Below, piece after piece: positions 10,405 through 22,757 of a DNA stretch of 64,000 nucleotides. The stretch comes from Lunularia cruciata (taxonomy: Eukaryota > Streptophyta > Marchantiopsida > Lunulariales > Lunulariaceae). The notes below the pieces were generated by a model. That model worked only from the letters and a program-made list of their open reading frames with translations. It ran no database searches and was not told the origin of the DNA. Each line of letters opens with the position of its first letter. The stretch's first letter is position 1. The translations under genes were made by a program, and so were the position numbers. Where the stretch lies: positions 6,205,001 to 6,269,000 of the forward strand of contig OX419755.1 in the NCBI GenBank assembly GCA_948567375.1, given 5' to 3'.

Positions 10405-11094
10405 TGTGAGTTGGCATGTCTCTCACTAAGGATGAACCTCTCATGGTTGTTATGGTAGCGCACTATGGACTAAGAAAGAAAAGAACCCTAACTCCATCAT
10501 ACTCCTCCAAGGCTAACACTCCAAGACTCAAGACATTGCTCACTAGAGAACTCGATCAAAGAGAGATAGTTGCAAATGAAAGGATGATGAATACCTCCTC
10601 ATCCCTTGTTTATATACTTGTGAAATAGTGATGCACCAAAGTTATTAATTTATTGGAGTAACTCAAGTTATTAGGCTAAAAGTCAATTAAAGTCAAAAAG
10701 TATAAAGGAATATCCATCCACATGGGCATATTCCACTAAGCATGTGATCTTATCTTGACCCAACCACTAAGTCAAGGATTCTTTCACATAGGCTATCCTT
10801 GGACTATAGAAGAATCCAAAACAAAAAGGCTTGCGGGCCCAAGATTTCTCAATTCTTTCCTCAAAGCAAAACACCTAAGAATAACTAAGTCAACACACTA
10901 GAATCCAAAATAGTGGTGCTCATCTTTTCCATTTCCTCTAAAATAAGGTCCTCTCTATCTTAGCTATGATTAACTTTAGCTAATCATGACTAATATAGAA
11001 CCATCCTTTATCTATATATAGATAATATCTCTCAAGTACTTGTAATACCAAGCTAATATCACAATATCACACACATGCACAAATGGGTGTTACA
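10405..11094 (-). repeat. Element A 3' LTR
   Basis: 690 bp, reading TGTGAGTTGGCATG... to ...GGGTGTTACA on the plus strand. It keeps the 20-bp ATGA-flanked segment near 10965-10990 that the 5' LTR has lost. A 70-codon antisense frame (10416-10628, plus) is present, as in most LTRs of this family. The adjacent polypurine-type tract at 11095-11105 (CCAAAGATAAA on the minus strand) is degraded from the CCGGGGGTAAA seen in elements C and D. Confidence 0.93.
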
Positions 11095-11106
11095 TTTATC
11101 TTTGGA

Positions 11107-14100
11107 CTAAGTTTGCATTTTGTCCTCAAAGTGAACGTCTCTCAACCTTCTATGATACATCTTCAACTTATCATGGTTAATCCTATCAAAGTGTCTTCCT
11201 CCTAACTCCTTGAGATCAAAGGTGTAATTGCCCCACACCTTCTCCACTATGAAAGTTCCAAAGTACTTAGGCCAAAACTTCTTTTGCATTCTCTTGAATC
11301 GAATAGAATCAAACAACATTATCCAATCACCTTCTTTGAAAAGCTCCACCTTCTTCTTGCCTTGCCTCTTGTCATAGCTCTCCTTTTTTTTCCTTTGGAC
11401 TTGCTCCACTCAAGCCATAGCAACTGCTCTTGCCTCTTCCAACTCCATGAGTTGTTCCTTCCTTGACTTCTCTGCATCACCTCCTTGTGCTTTCTTCAAT
11501 CTCCTATGAATGCTTTGGAAGGTAGGAAAATCAAAGTGAATAGGTAATGTAGACTCAATACCATATACCAATTGAAATAGAGAATACCTGGTGGAAGTCT
11601 TCATGGTTGTCCTATACTCCCACAAAACTGCATGAATCCTCTTGTCCCAATGATGTTTAGCCCCTTCCAGTTTTGCATCTTTGGCCAACATCATGCACAA
11701 GATCTGATTGGTTCTCTCTGTCAAACCATTGGAATTTGGCTTACAGGATGTAGTTACTCTATGTGTGATAGGGAAATGTCATAGCATGGCTATAGTAATG
11801 CTTCTTGTAAACTCTCCTCCTCTATTAGAAACCAACTCCAAAGGGCATCCAAATCTAGTGATAATGTGTTCATAAGGAAATCTACCAACTTCATCTTCAT
11901 TCTTGTCCCTCAATGGTCTACCCTCAACCCACTTGGTAAGATAATCAGTAACTACCACAATATACCAATTGTTCTTGGGGGTTCTATTGAGAGGACCTAC
12001 AAAATCAATTCCCCACTTCTCAAAAGGTCTTAGCAATGGAATTGATCTAAGTGGTGGAGTGGATGTAGACTTTCTAGCAAAAGCTTGACAAACATGACAA
12101 GTTTTGCAATAATCAAGACAATCCTTGAAAATCCCTCTCCAATGGTGACCTGCATCTAGAATCTTGAAAGTAGTCACCTTTCCTGCAAAGTGTCCTCCAC
12201 ACACTAAACCTTCATGAAACTCCTTTATTAGTAAGATAGACTCTTCCTTACCCACTGCTCTTTGAAGTAGACCATCTGCTCCTTGGTGAAAAAGAATATC
12301 CTCCACCATTGTGTAAGGTCTAGATCTTGCTGTAGGGGCCTTCCTCTCCGTAGGATTCATCCCTTCTGGATAGTTACCTCTTGTCACAAAATCTACAATC
12401 TCCTTGTACTCCATTGGAACCTCTTGAGTGACTGAGATTGTTATGAGCTCCTCATCTGGGAAGGAATCATCCACTGGCTCATCTCCATCATGATCATAAC
12501 CTCTAGATAACAAATCAACATTTGCATGTTTCTTTCTTGGCCTATCCTCAATGTGTAGTCATACTCAGACAAGAGTATCATCCACCTAGTCTCCCTTCAA
12601 CATTAGGCTTGTTGAAGATGTACTTCAAAGCTTTTGATCTGTGACCATGGTGGCTTTCCCTCCAATCAAGTAGTGTCTAAACTTCTTGAGACAAAAGATC
12701 ATTACCAACCCTTCTCTCTCCGTGACAAAGTAGTTCTTTTCTGCTAAAACCATCTGCCTACTAGCATAAGCTATTGGATGATCATACCTATCTTGGTCTA
12801 ATTGACTAAAAGTGCATCTTATAGCTACATTAGAAGCATCAGTGTAGAGGATGAAAGGCTTACTCCAATTAGGTTTAGCATGAATTGGAGTTACAACAAG
12901 AGATTGCTTGAGCTCCTCAAAAGCTTTGAGAGCATCCTTGTCTTCTAAAATCACCATGTAATCTACACTCTTCTTCATGTAGATAGTCAATGCATAAGCC
13001 TTGTTAGAAGATGAGAAGATGAACCTCCTATAGTATCCAACCATCCCCAAGAATTGGTGTAACTTTGTCAAGCTTGAAGGGAATGAAAGGTCTGAGATTT
13101 TCCTTACCTTCTCAAGATCAGCTGCTATTCCATCCTTGGAGATGATGTGTCCCCAAAGAAAACCTTCTTCACATCCAAAAATGCACTTCTTTGGGTTGAG
13201 TGATGCATTTGCCTCATCCAAGCATTGTAAGACCTTGATTAGGTGCTCAAAGTGCTCCTCCTTGCTCCCATAGACACAAAAGTCATCAATGAAGTCTTTA
13301 ACAAATTTCCCAATGAAAGGTTCAAATACCTTGTTCATGAACCATTGGAATGTGGCTGGAGCATTACAAAGCCCAAAAAGCATGACCTTGAAAATATAAG
13401 TCCCCCAAGGTGTTGTGAGTTGTTGATACTCTGGTGCAATCTTGATTTGGTTATATCCATTGTAACCATCTCCAAAACTATACTTCTCATGACTTGCAAC
13501 CTCCTCCAAGATCTCATCGATGAATGGTAATGGGTAGTACTTCTTGGTAATAGTGTTGAGCTTCTTGTAACCCACATATACCCAATGCTTGCCATTCTTT
13601 TTCTTCACAATGACAATTGGAGACACCCATTCTGAATTCTCCACCTCAAAGATAAATCCAGTCTCCTTGAGCTTATCAATCTCCTCTTTCACAAACAAAG
13701 ATATTGGTGGGCTAATGCACCAATGCTTTTGGCGGATTGGTCTTGCATGTGACTCCACCTCTATCTTGTGGTCCTCCAAGGTGATTTCCTTCAAATCCTT
13801 GTAATTGAAAGCAAACACATGGATGAACTTGCTAAAAATCTCCTCAAATATCATCTTTTCCTCCTTGGTAACATTTGGGCGATACTGGAGGGTAGCTAAC
13901 CTTCTCTCTACCTCCTCAAGTATCAATGGTGATTTATCTAGGTCCTTCAAAACCTCTGGCTTGGACGCAAATCCATAGCACACAAGGGATCTACATCTAA
14001 ATCAGATTCAGATTGTTCCTTTTCCGTGGAAGTCTCCTCTTCCATGCTTGTGTCCACACCTAAAGCTCCTTCTTCAGAATCTAATTCCCAATAATCAGAA

Positions 14101-15951
14101 GATGGTGTATCTAAATGTGAAGTGTTGGTGGTGTTAGTCATAGGAACAATGACTCTATGGTTTGATGGCCCAATCCTCAAGTATCCTTTGTGCCATTGAT
14201 CAGTTGTGTATGCTGCTTTCAACCATGGCCTCCTAAGAAGTAAGTCATAGCTTGAATCCTTCAAGGCTTGGAAAGTCATGAGATTTTGAACTCCCATAAT
14301 TGAAATTACCACTTTATCCATCACCTCCACTAGTCAAACTTGTTGCTTGTTTGCCATGCTCACCACAAATGTTGAAAGTCTTGAGGGTATCATACCCAAC
14401 TTCTTCATCAACCTTTTTGACATGGCATTCATTGTTGATCCTCCATCAACCAATGCATCCTTGATGTTGTGACTATTTACTCTCACATCAATCTTGGAGG
14501 CATATTCACAAGCCTCCCATGGTGCTAGTTTGGCATCCACCATGCCCATTGATATTGGAACTTTTACCTTCTTCCTCTTGCTCCTTGTAGAACTCAAGCC
14601 ACCTCTAAGCTCCTTTTTCAAAGTAGGATTCAGAGCAATCAATTGGCCCACTATAATCTTAGCCTTATGACTACCAACATCCTCCAAGACATTGTAGTTC
14701 CATTGTTGTTTTGAGATCAAGAAGTCCTCCATCCCCAACTTCTTCCTTGGATTCTTTGTTCTTGATGGTGTTGAAGTGCTTGTGCAAGTGCTCCAAGTAG
14801 GCATAGGAGTATCTTGGCTAGGAGTAAATCCTTGAGAAGAGTGCACATCCTCTGCAAACCGAGCTCTCTTCTTCTCTTGTGCCAAAAGCTCCAAATTAAG
14901 ACTCTTGGAGTTTGAGCACTCTCCCTTCTCATACTTGCTCTCAACCACATCTATAGATGCTATCCCCTTACCTTTGTTTGGATTAGGAACCACTTGGGTT
15001 TCATTACCTCCTTCTTCCCCTCTATTTCTCCTTCATAACCCCTTCCTCCATGGTAAGTGGAATTTAGGCAATTCCTTTGGATGTGACCTCTTCTTCCACA
15101 ACCAAAACAATTTCTCTGATTAAAATTGTTGGTTGGTTGGCCACCTCTATATGGATAACTTCAATAAATCCTAGGCCCTCTCCCCAAATTCTGATCCACC
15201 TCTCTCTTCTCCCATAGTTGCACCACATTGATCTTGAGATCTACAAGTTGTTCTGTGATGGTTTGAAGTGGATCCTTTGGTGGAGGTGCAAGAACTGAAG
15301 CAACTACTACTTGTGGTGCAACCCTTGCCACCAAAGTATCAGAAGTTCCACCATACTTATAACCTTGAGGAGGATGTACGACCTCCTTCACCACCAAATC
15401 ACTCTCATCCCCTTCCAAACTCTCCCTCATACGAATTCCAATCTTGATAGCTTCAACCTTGGAAGAGGGTTTCTCATATCTCACTTTGCTTCTAATTTGT
15501 GGTCTCAATCCTCCCACAAAACTCTTGGTGAGCATGGCCCCTATGCCAATCATAGTAGTCTCCACATCATCCCCACCCTTCCTCAACACTATGCAAAATC
15601 TGGACTCTAACTTTCCACTCTTTCCACGTAGACTCTCACTTTCTCTCCATCTCCTTGTTTGAGAAAGGTAACCTCACTCATCAATCTCTCATAACTCTCA
15701 TCTGGAAGAAAGTTCTCAATGAGTGCTGAAGTCAAACTCTCTCAAGACTCTTCTTCCCCATCTCTTCTCTTTCTTTTTTGGTATTTTGACGCATACCATG
15801 TAAGTGTTGCATCCTCAAAGAAATCTGGTAATAATGAAGCCCACTCATTCTTCATCCTCTCATTTTTTCCTATGCAAGGTCTCTTGAAGTCTCTCACAAA
15901 GGCCTCCACATCTTCTCCATCCTTGCCAAAGAAAACCGGAAGTGTCTCCAT
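11107..15951 (-). pseudogene. Element A gag-pol
   Basis: The start ATG is at 15949-15951 (M.TLPVFFGKDGEDVEAF). Order: gag; zinc knuckle near 15080-15120 (CFGCGRRGHIQRNC); protease near 14440 (VDGGSTMNAMS); RT with FIDDFCVYG near 13275-13300; RNase H (FILYTDASNVAI) near 12840; and the integrase HHCC domain and core within 11779-12513 (GIDFVGP present, second catalytic box altered to SNRGG). The tail at 11107-11409 has the GPF/Y-type segment. Stops include 15742, 14334-14336, 11779-11781 and 11410-11412. Frame changes occur near 15610, 15160, 13975 and 12625. It shares the 9-bp RT deletion (TTPWG rather than TTFTTPWG) with element C. Confidence 0.93.
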
Positions 15952-16159
15952 CTTAACCCCTCACTATCTTTCTTTTCTCTCCATTTTTTTTCTTTTTTTC
16001 TTTTCTTTTCTCTCACTCTATACCTAATAGAGTATATATATGACTAACACCACCTAAGAGTAATCCACCTTGGGGAACACAAAAGTTTCAGGTTGCTCCA
16101 AGATTTTTATAGCAACATCAAATCCTAGAGTGCATATTAATCAAATTCTCATGGATAGT

Positions 16160-16657
16160 TTATCCATAAGTTGAGAGATTATCTCCATCACTAATCTTGA
16201 GAATTAGTTGATAAATAATTTTTGTAGCTATACTAAGACTCTCTCCAATATCTTTCACCAAAGTCTCCAAAAGTGCTTTTACTCCACTACACTCATGTCC
16301 TTTTGGAAGTCCTTCCATTCCACAAACCTCACACAACTCCTTGGTCTTAGATCTTCTCCCTCCCAATCTTGGTGAAGAAGGTCCAATATGCAAATCCAAG
16401 TCAAGTAAGCCTCTCCTTTCTCTCAATCTCCTGTTCTCTAAAGTCAATGGACATGAACTTGCCTTATCTCCTTTCTCTCCAGATAAAAAGCACTTAGACT
16501 CACTCTTTCCTCCAAGTGGTGTAAGTTTTTGGATCCTCTCAACACTCTCTTCAAATTCTATTCTAAACTCTCTTCTCTTCAAATCCACCCCTATAATCAC
16601 CTCAAACCCTTGGGAGACCTTGCATAGTCTCAATTTCCACTCTTGGTGACACTTCAT
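16160..16657 (-). pseudogene. Element A ORF1, zinc-knuckle protein upstream of gag
   Basis: It opens with ATG at 16655-16657 (MKCHQEWKLRLCKV) and is uninterrupted for 165 codons. A frame change near the end replaces the family C-terminus (SSTSSQD) with an unrelated tail. The first knuckle has lost two ligands (CFLSGEKGDKASSC against family CFLCGEKGHKASSC). The second Cys/His cluster, CEVCGMEGLPKGHEC, is intact. It lies about 200 bp upstream of gag. Function is unknown, and nucleic-acid binding is an inference from the knuckle. Confidence 0.75.
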
Positions 16658-17300
16658 GTTCCAACAATGAGTCTAAACACTCAAACATGCTTTTTGTTCT
16701 TCTCACACTCCTCATGCATGAAATCTAAACTCTATAGAATTGACCCTTCTTCACAATGTCAATCAAATCTCCCAATTGGTATGTCACAGTCCTCTGAAAT
16801 TTTCACACTTGATCACAATTCTAGAGCGTCCTTCCCTGAAATTTTTCAGGTCTTTTCATTGAGCCATTTGGCCTAGGCACTTTCTATTCAGCACACATAT
16901 TTCAGATTTGGTCTAAAAACCACCTCCTTCACTTTAGAAACTTATAACTCTCTGCTCAAGAATGATCTTTGTCTAATTTTTGTGTCAACAAATATGATAA
17001 AATGCATTAAATTTTCTTGCAAATTTTTATTATAATCCACTAAAAAATGAAGAAATGGCAGACTCTATAATTTTCTAGAGAGCATGCAGTTGTAGAAACA
17101 ATTTACCCTATCAACTTTCAAAAATTCTAGTCCAATGTGCATAGAAGCTCTCACAATAATTTCAAGTTAACTAATTGAAGGATAACCCAAGTTTTTATAT
17201 GTAGAAATTTCAAGTCCATATCCAAAACTTGAGATTTTGCCCAAAATCACCTCAATCCCCAAAATCTGCAATCCACCTCGCACAATCTCTCCAAATCCTC

Positions 17301-17471
17301 TCAAGTGTACAAGATGTACAGAATCACCTCAAAGACATCATTATGAACTATAGAGTATAAAAATGGGTCCAAATTCTCTAACATAAGTTCAGCCCTCTCT
17401 TCCCCTAAAGTTCTCTCCAAGTGAGCTCTCATAGCCTCCTTCTGTCTAATATAGAATTGTACATGGAACAT
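17301..17471 (-). CDS. Element A 56-codon leader ORF
   Basis: ATG at 17469-17471, 20-odd bases inside the primer-site end of the leader. It encodes MFHVQFYIRQKEAMRAHLER and continues with an acidic, helix-like segment to YILYT. The same frame is open at full length in elements C, D and E although their gag-pol frames are all broken. Function is unknown. It may be a regulatory upstream ORF rather than a working protein. Confidence 0.45.
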   Translation of the reverse strand: MFHVQFYIRQKEAMRAHLERTLGEERAELMLENLDPFLYSIVHNDVFEVILYILYT

Positions 17472-17490
17472 TATCTTGCCTTCTAGAGAG

Positions 17491-17508
17491 GTCACGGCAA
17501 CAAAACCA
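17491..17508 (-). other. Element A primer binding site (tRNA-Glu type, decayed)
   Basis: The minus strand reads TGGTTTTGTTGCCGTGAC four bases after the LTR. The family form is TGGTTCCGTTGCCGGGAC, so this copy has three substitutions. Confidence 0.7.
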
Positions 17509-17512
17509 AAAA

Positions 17513-18180
17513 TGTGAGCCGGCTTGTCTCTCACTCAAGATGAACCTCTAATGGCTATTATGGTAATGCATGGACTAAGAAAGCAAGGAACCTCAACTCC
17601 ATTCATACTCCTCCAAGGCTAACACTCCAAGACTCAAGACATTGCTCACTATAGAACTCAATGAAAGAGAGATAGTTACAAATAAAAGGATGATGAGTAC
17701 CTCCTCACCCCTTGTTTATATACTTATGAAATAGTTATGCACCAAAGTTATTAATTTATTGGAGTAACTCAAGTTATTAGGCTAAAAGTCAATTAAAGTC
17801 AAAAAGTATAAAGGAATATCCATCCAGATGGCCATATTCCACTAAGCATGTGATCTTATCTTGACCTAACCACTAAGTCAAGATTCCTTCACATGTGCTA
17901 TCCTTGGACTATAGAAGAATCCAAAACAAAAAGGCTTGCGGGCCCAAGAGTTCTCAACTCTTTCCTTAAAGCCAAACAGCTAGGAATAACTAAGTCAACA
18001 CACTAGAATCCAAAATAGTGGTGCTCATCTTTTCCATTTCCTCTAAAGTAAGGTCCCCTCTATCTTAGCTATGACTAATATAGAACCATCCTTTATCTCT
18101 ATATAAATAATATCTCTCAAGTTCTTGTAATACCAAGCTAAATATCACAATACCACACACATGTACAAATAGGTGTAACA
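17513..18180 (-). repeat. Element A 5' LTR
   Basis: 668 bp, from TGTGAGCCGGCTTG to AGGTGTAACA in plus orientation. It lacks a 20-bp segment near 18072 that the 3' LTR retains. A TATATAAACAAGG-type TATA box lies on the minus strand at about 17713-17722. The antisense frame found in the other LTRs is broken here. Confidence 0.92.
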
Positions 18181-19198
18181 CTTTGGAGTTGATATTGGAG
18201 GTATTAGAGAAAGATGGGTTGCATGGAGAAGATGTATGTAGATTGCACATGATGGGAATTGTAGATCAGAGTGAAGAAGTGTTAAAATTGGTAGAAGAAT
18301 TGGTAATTGGTAAACCCAAGGATAGAGTAGTATGTGAGGTTACTTTGGGTTTGGAAGCCAAAGAAGAAGTAGACATCGGATCAGAGCATGAACAATTTTG
18401 AGATTTAAAGAGATAGATATGAAGAGGTGCATTATCATTTTGGATTTACATGTTGTTAGAGTTGTTAGGAAGCAGTTTAGGAAGTTAGTTAACTATTGAA
18501 GTGCTTTGCCTATTTAAAGGTGATATTTGCAATATGTTGTTGTTCACTGCTTATAATTTTGAGAATAGATAAAGAAAAGTGTTGTGGGGCAGTGCTTGTT
18601 GCTTGAGCTTGATTTTGAGTATCAGCATTGTGTTTGTGTTTGTGTTTGTGAGTGTGTGTAGAATTTTGAACTAAAAATCAATGTGTTTGTTGGATGTTGG
18701 ATTCCGCAGCCTTGATATTCATTCTGTGTGTTTGATCCTAAGTGAAGTGCAATCAAAGCAATGCCTTGATAGATCTGAGAGGAATTGTATGTGGTAGTAT
18801 TTTGTAGTTGTGAGTGCAGCGTAGTGTTGATGTGAAGCAATTTCAATTGAGGAAGTTGTGCCTTCAATGGAAGGGTGAAATGCAATTCTGAGGTGAAGTT
18901 GTTTTGCAATGAAGTGTCGTTTTCAAGAGAGACTGAATCATCACAATCAAGATTGTTTGGAAAGATTTGATGGAATTGTGATTAAGTGTGACATTTTTGT
19001 GTGACAAGACTATGAGTCAATGCTTGTTACTCTCTTTTGGGTGTAGTTTCTACCTGAGAGATTAAAGACGCAACCAAGAAGAACTATTTGTTACTAGTTG
19101 TCTTTGTATTTGGACATTTCTGATCAATATCTATGCAGGAACAAACTTTACTTACCTGATTATCGCAAAAGTGATATTTTTTGGGTTGTCACATAACT

Positions 19199-20629
19199 CT
19201 TGGCTGTGGTACATATTGCAAAGTACCTTCTATCTCCCCATAATCATGCCAACTATGGTCTAGAACCCCTATAAGCCACTAATAAAAAATTGCATTAGCC
19301 TACCACATAATATCTACAAAACATGATATGTCCAAAACTAGAATCTTCCTTTTCTATTCCCTTGGGTAGAGGAAGCAAGTAATGAATGAAAATGATATGT
19401 AAAAACTCTTTTTAGTTTGAGATCTCTACACTGATCCTCCCACAAGCATTTGTCTAAGTCATTTGAGTCAAAGTGATACTCCTAAATCATCTATTTTGAA
19501 TCATTTGAGTCCAAGTGATTCTCCTAGAATCATCTATCTAAGTTTGAATGACATTCCTTGAATTGTCCATTTAAGTCATTTGTGTCACCCTTTCTAAATC
19601 ATATGTCCAAGTTTGAGTCTAGGTAATGACTATGTCTAAACCTAGCCTCACCTCATCAAGAGAACTCTGAGTCTCTTTTAAAAACCAAAAAACAATGAAT
19701 TGAAGTATTTGAGGAAGTGATAGTTTTTTCCAACAAGGATAGGGTCAAGAATCTTTTAACAACCCAAAAAAAATGAATTGAAGCATTTTAGTAAGTAACA
19801 ATTTGTTCCAACAAGGATGTGATTAGAAAGAAAATAAATTCATAGAATTAGTCCAGAATTAGTCCAGAATTATTTCATCTTCAATCTCTTGGGAAGGAAC
19901 TACACCTAGAAGAGAGCAAATCCACCAAGAAATTCAACCACCATGCAAAAAGAAAAAACAACCACAATCACACAGAATTACTATCCCAAGTCTTGAAAAT
20001 GGGATGATAGTTCAAGTAAGGCATCTCCTTCCCTTTGGAAGATCCTCCAAAGAACCTTGCCTGATCTCCCTCCAAGTGACAAATCAATCCAAGTGATCTA
20101 TCACTCCAAATAATAGGTTCTAACCTCCTTGCAAAGATCAGTCCTACCTCTCCTATTTGGAAGGTGTTCTATTTTGGTCAGCTAGCTTCAATGTATGGAT
20201 AAAAGTTCAAACAAGGTGGTAGAAAATCAGAATTTCAACACTACAAGACCTCCTTGACCCATCTAGGCATTGATATTGAAACACAAAACCACCCAAGGAT
20301 CAGACACACAAGAGAGCATTTCCATCATTGCATTTCTATTAGTGCTACCATTGGTCCAAAGATTGTTCACTTGCACAAGAGACATGAGAAATGACAAAGA
20401 ATTGCACTCTTGCATTTATTTATCTTATGAGAACTACACATTTAGCACTTTGAGGTGCCTACTTAAATAGCAAGGAGGCTTGGGAGCCACAAAAACTAGC
20501 AATTAAGTCTAATTATCTAACATCCAAATATGGTATTAAGGCTTTGAAAGGCACTATTCTACTACTTTCACTATTGCTTTAAAGTCTATCACTCCACTAC
20601 AAAGAGGTGACAATTGTATCTATCACACA
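19199..20629. other. Unassigned DNA with short tandem repeats
   Basis: No gene is seen. At 19447-19600 a unit of about 45 bp recurs three to four times in diverged form (CATTTGAGTCMAAGTGAT...CATCTAT). At 19676-19820 a unit of about 75 bp occurs twice (AATGAATTGAAG...TTCCAACAAGGAT). At 19855-19875 GAATTAGTCCA is doubled. The stretch 19890-20480 has loose similarity to S1 LTR landmarks (GAACTACACCTAGAAGA and a TTAAATAG box), but no ends can be defined. Confidence 0.5.
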
Positions 20630-22757
20630 CTACTCTATGGATTCTTGAGGCTCATGATCATCCACTACCTCATCAAATTGTTTCTTAACATCTAATAACG
20701 TGAACTTAATGCTTTCTCTAATCTGATTTACCTTTTGATCTAACCTAATGTAAAAATCTATAGCTACCCACTCCAGCATTTCATTTGATAAAAGTTTACA
20801 TAGCTTTGTTTGAAGAATCAACGTCTCCTTGATTTCTCCCTACAATTTTGACATTTTAGAGAATTCTTTAAGGACATTCATCATCATTGCATATAGCTAC
20901 CTCAACTTCCTTTGCTTCTTCTTCTTGACAGATCCCTTCACCAATAGTTGCACTACTGCATCTGCCTCTTGTCTACTTGAAGTGGCAACTTTGGTCAATG
21001 GGTTGCCCTTGGATATACAAGCTCCACAAAAATCCAAGTCAGTTCATCCTTCAATTGTAATATCTCCTTTGTTTGATCCTCAACTTTGGCTTGTTTCTTC
21101 TTCATGTGAAGAATTTTTGTTCTTTGGTACTCCAAGAAATAAGCTTTCTATAAGTCCTTATGTTCTTGCAAGTGCTGACATTCAAAAATCTGGGTCTTTA
21201 TTGTTGATTGTAGTTTTGAATGCTTTGTCTATGCTTCTATCTTGTCTCTTGCCAAAGATTGATGTAGTGTGGTTAGTGCCTGATCAAATTCCTTGATATT
21301 GGACTTGTTGGCTTCCTTTGTCTTGGTCCAAGTAAGTATCTCTCCCTTCAACACCTCAATCTCCTCTAGTAGTGCTAACTCCTTCTCTCCATGCTTGTAT
21401 TCTCTATTCTTGAGATGCACAACCTTATTCTTGTAAGAGTCTACAAAGGCAAGTTGATGATGAAGGTGCAAATGTAAAATTCTCATCAACAAGGCATAAT
21501 CAAAGACATGCACATTCTTTAGCTTGTACAATGGTAAGTATTCATCAAGAATTGACATGAGGTGAACCACAAAGTGTTCCACAAAGCTGAAACTAGGTTT
21601 TCCCTTGACCAACAATTCTTCCAAGTTGTATTTTTTTCAAGCCAAAACTTGCAAGTACTGTAATTGATGTGGTGAAAATTCCCCACTCTTTGGTTTTCTC
21701 TTCCTCCAATCTTGCTTCCTCTAGATTCCATGCTAGTCATGCTCCAGCAAGATTCGCTTTCACAAATGTTGCTTTTGGGATTGTTTGTTCCTCCAAAACT
21801 TCTAGCTCATGAACTTCTTCTCTTAAGACATCCTCATGTTCTTTCTCTTTTGACACAAGTACTGCTTCTTCTTCTTCTTCTTCTTCTTCTTCTTCTTCTT
21901 CTAATTTGGACTCAAAGACTTTCTCAACTCTTCTTCTTCTTCTTTTATTTCTTTTGACTTGTCATCTTCTTATTCTTCCATCATGATCAACTTCTATTTC
22001 TTGGCTATCAATCTTGCAAGAATCTTCTTTGAAGGCAAGCATGATGTTGGGCATCTTGTATTTTCCATTCCTTGCAAAAAAACAAATCCCCATGATGCAC
22101 TTTCTTCATCTCCTTCATATCTTTTACATCCAACAATAAGTAGGTGCTTGGGTAGTAATGACCTAAAAACATGCACTTCTCTTCATTGGTCAGTAAGTTC
22201 ATGCCGACGTAGGAGTGAATCAAAAATGGCATCACATAATAGGATCTATGTCCTTTGAAGGTTGTGAATAATTGGGTGATATGCCAAGCTAAGAACTTTG
22301 CCTAGTTGATAAGAGTCCTAAAGAAGACATGCTCAAAGAAGGTTTTTCTAGCAAATGTAAGTCATTCATTTGGGTTTAAAAATCTTCACCAAAGCCTTGT
22401 TAAGAGCTCTATGTGCAAGGATCTTGTAATTTTGTATACTCCATCCATTTGAAAAGTTCTTCTTGGTAATAGAAGATGCATCAATTTGGTCCTATATGGA
22501 GTGGCTCAATGTCCCGAAATTGGCTTCCATTGTAATGCCATCCTTAGGTTTGGCATCTCCACCTAGCACTTGCTTCCAATTAGTCTTTGTCCATGATTGT
22601 TGATAAGCTTGTAGTTGGCTTGGTGTAGTGTTCCTATTTGTTGATCAAAATCATGCTTAAGTGCTAGAGAAAGACCATGGAGATTAGAAGTTACTAAGTG
22701 AATTTCCCCAACAGGTGGCTTTTGTAGTGGTTTCAAAGAAGTCAAGATGACTAACAC
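20630..22757 (-). pseudogene. Decayed long coding region, coiled-coil C-terminal half
   Basis: The minus strand gives coherent peptide pieces in order: 22563-22757 (GEIHLVTSNLHGLSLALKHD), 22008-22330 (FLAWHITQLFT, then LLTNEEKCMFLGHYYPSTYL), 21229-21624 (LMRILHLHLHHQLAFVDSYK, then Glu/Lys-rich heptads) and 20630-20821 (DFYIRLDQKVNQIRESIKF). Pieces are separated by single stops and frame shifts, as expected of one decayed gene of several hundred codons. A (CTT)n tract near 21865-21902 encodes an acidic/basic low-complexity hinge. I do not recognise the family. It may be transposon-borne or host-derived. Confidence 0.5.
21865..21902. repeat. (CTT)n microsatellite
   Basis: About 12-13 uninterrupted CTT units inside the decayed coiled-coil coding region. 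Confidence 0.95.

Larger units (their letters stand above)
10405..18180 (-). mobile_element. Ty3/gypsy element A (ORF1-bearing family), complete but decayed
   Basis: It is 7.8 kb long with LTRs at 17513-18180 (5') and 10405-11094 (3'). CTTT occurs at 10401-10404 and 18181-18184, a 4-bp target duplication. It sits inside solo LTR S1a. Read on the minus strand it contains a primer site, a 56-codon leader ORF, ORF1 and a gag-pol frame. It is the most diverged of the four family copies and carries many stops and frame changes. Confidence 0.93.
9515..19193. repeat. Solo LTR S1a (about 1.9 kb net), interrupted by element A, target duplication TAACT
   Basis: The ends are TGTGGTACACAC and GGGTTGTCACA, a TG...CA pair. 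TAACT stands immediately before (9510-9514) and after (19194-19198), a perfect 5-bp duplication. Element A occupies 10405-18180, and without it the segment is about 1.9 kb. An inverted relative lies at 30211-31869. No retrotransposon coding DNA lies between the ends other than element A, so it behaves as a solo LTR. TATTTAAAGG near 18513 could be a promoter if the sense is plus, but the orientation is unsettled. Confidence 0.85.

Noticed and set aside
19830-20620. Possible third S1-related LTR
   Set aside because: Only short landmarks match (GAACTACACCTAGAAGA, TTAAATAG). No TG...CA ends or target duplication could be found.
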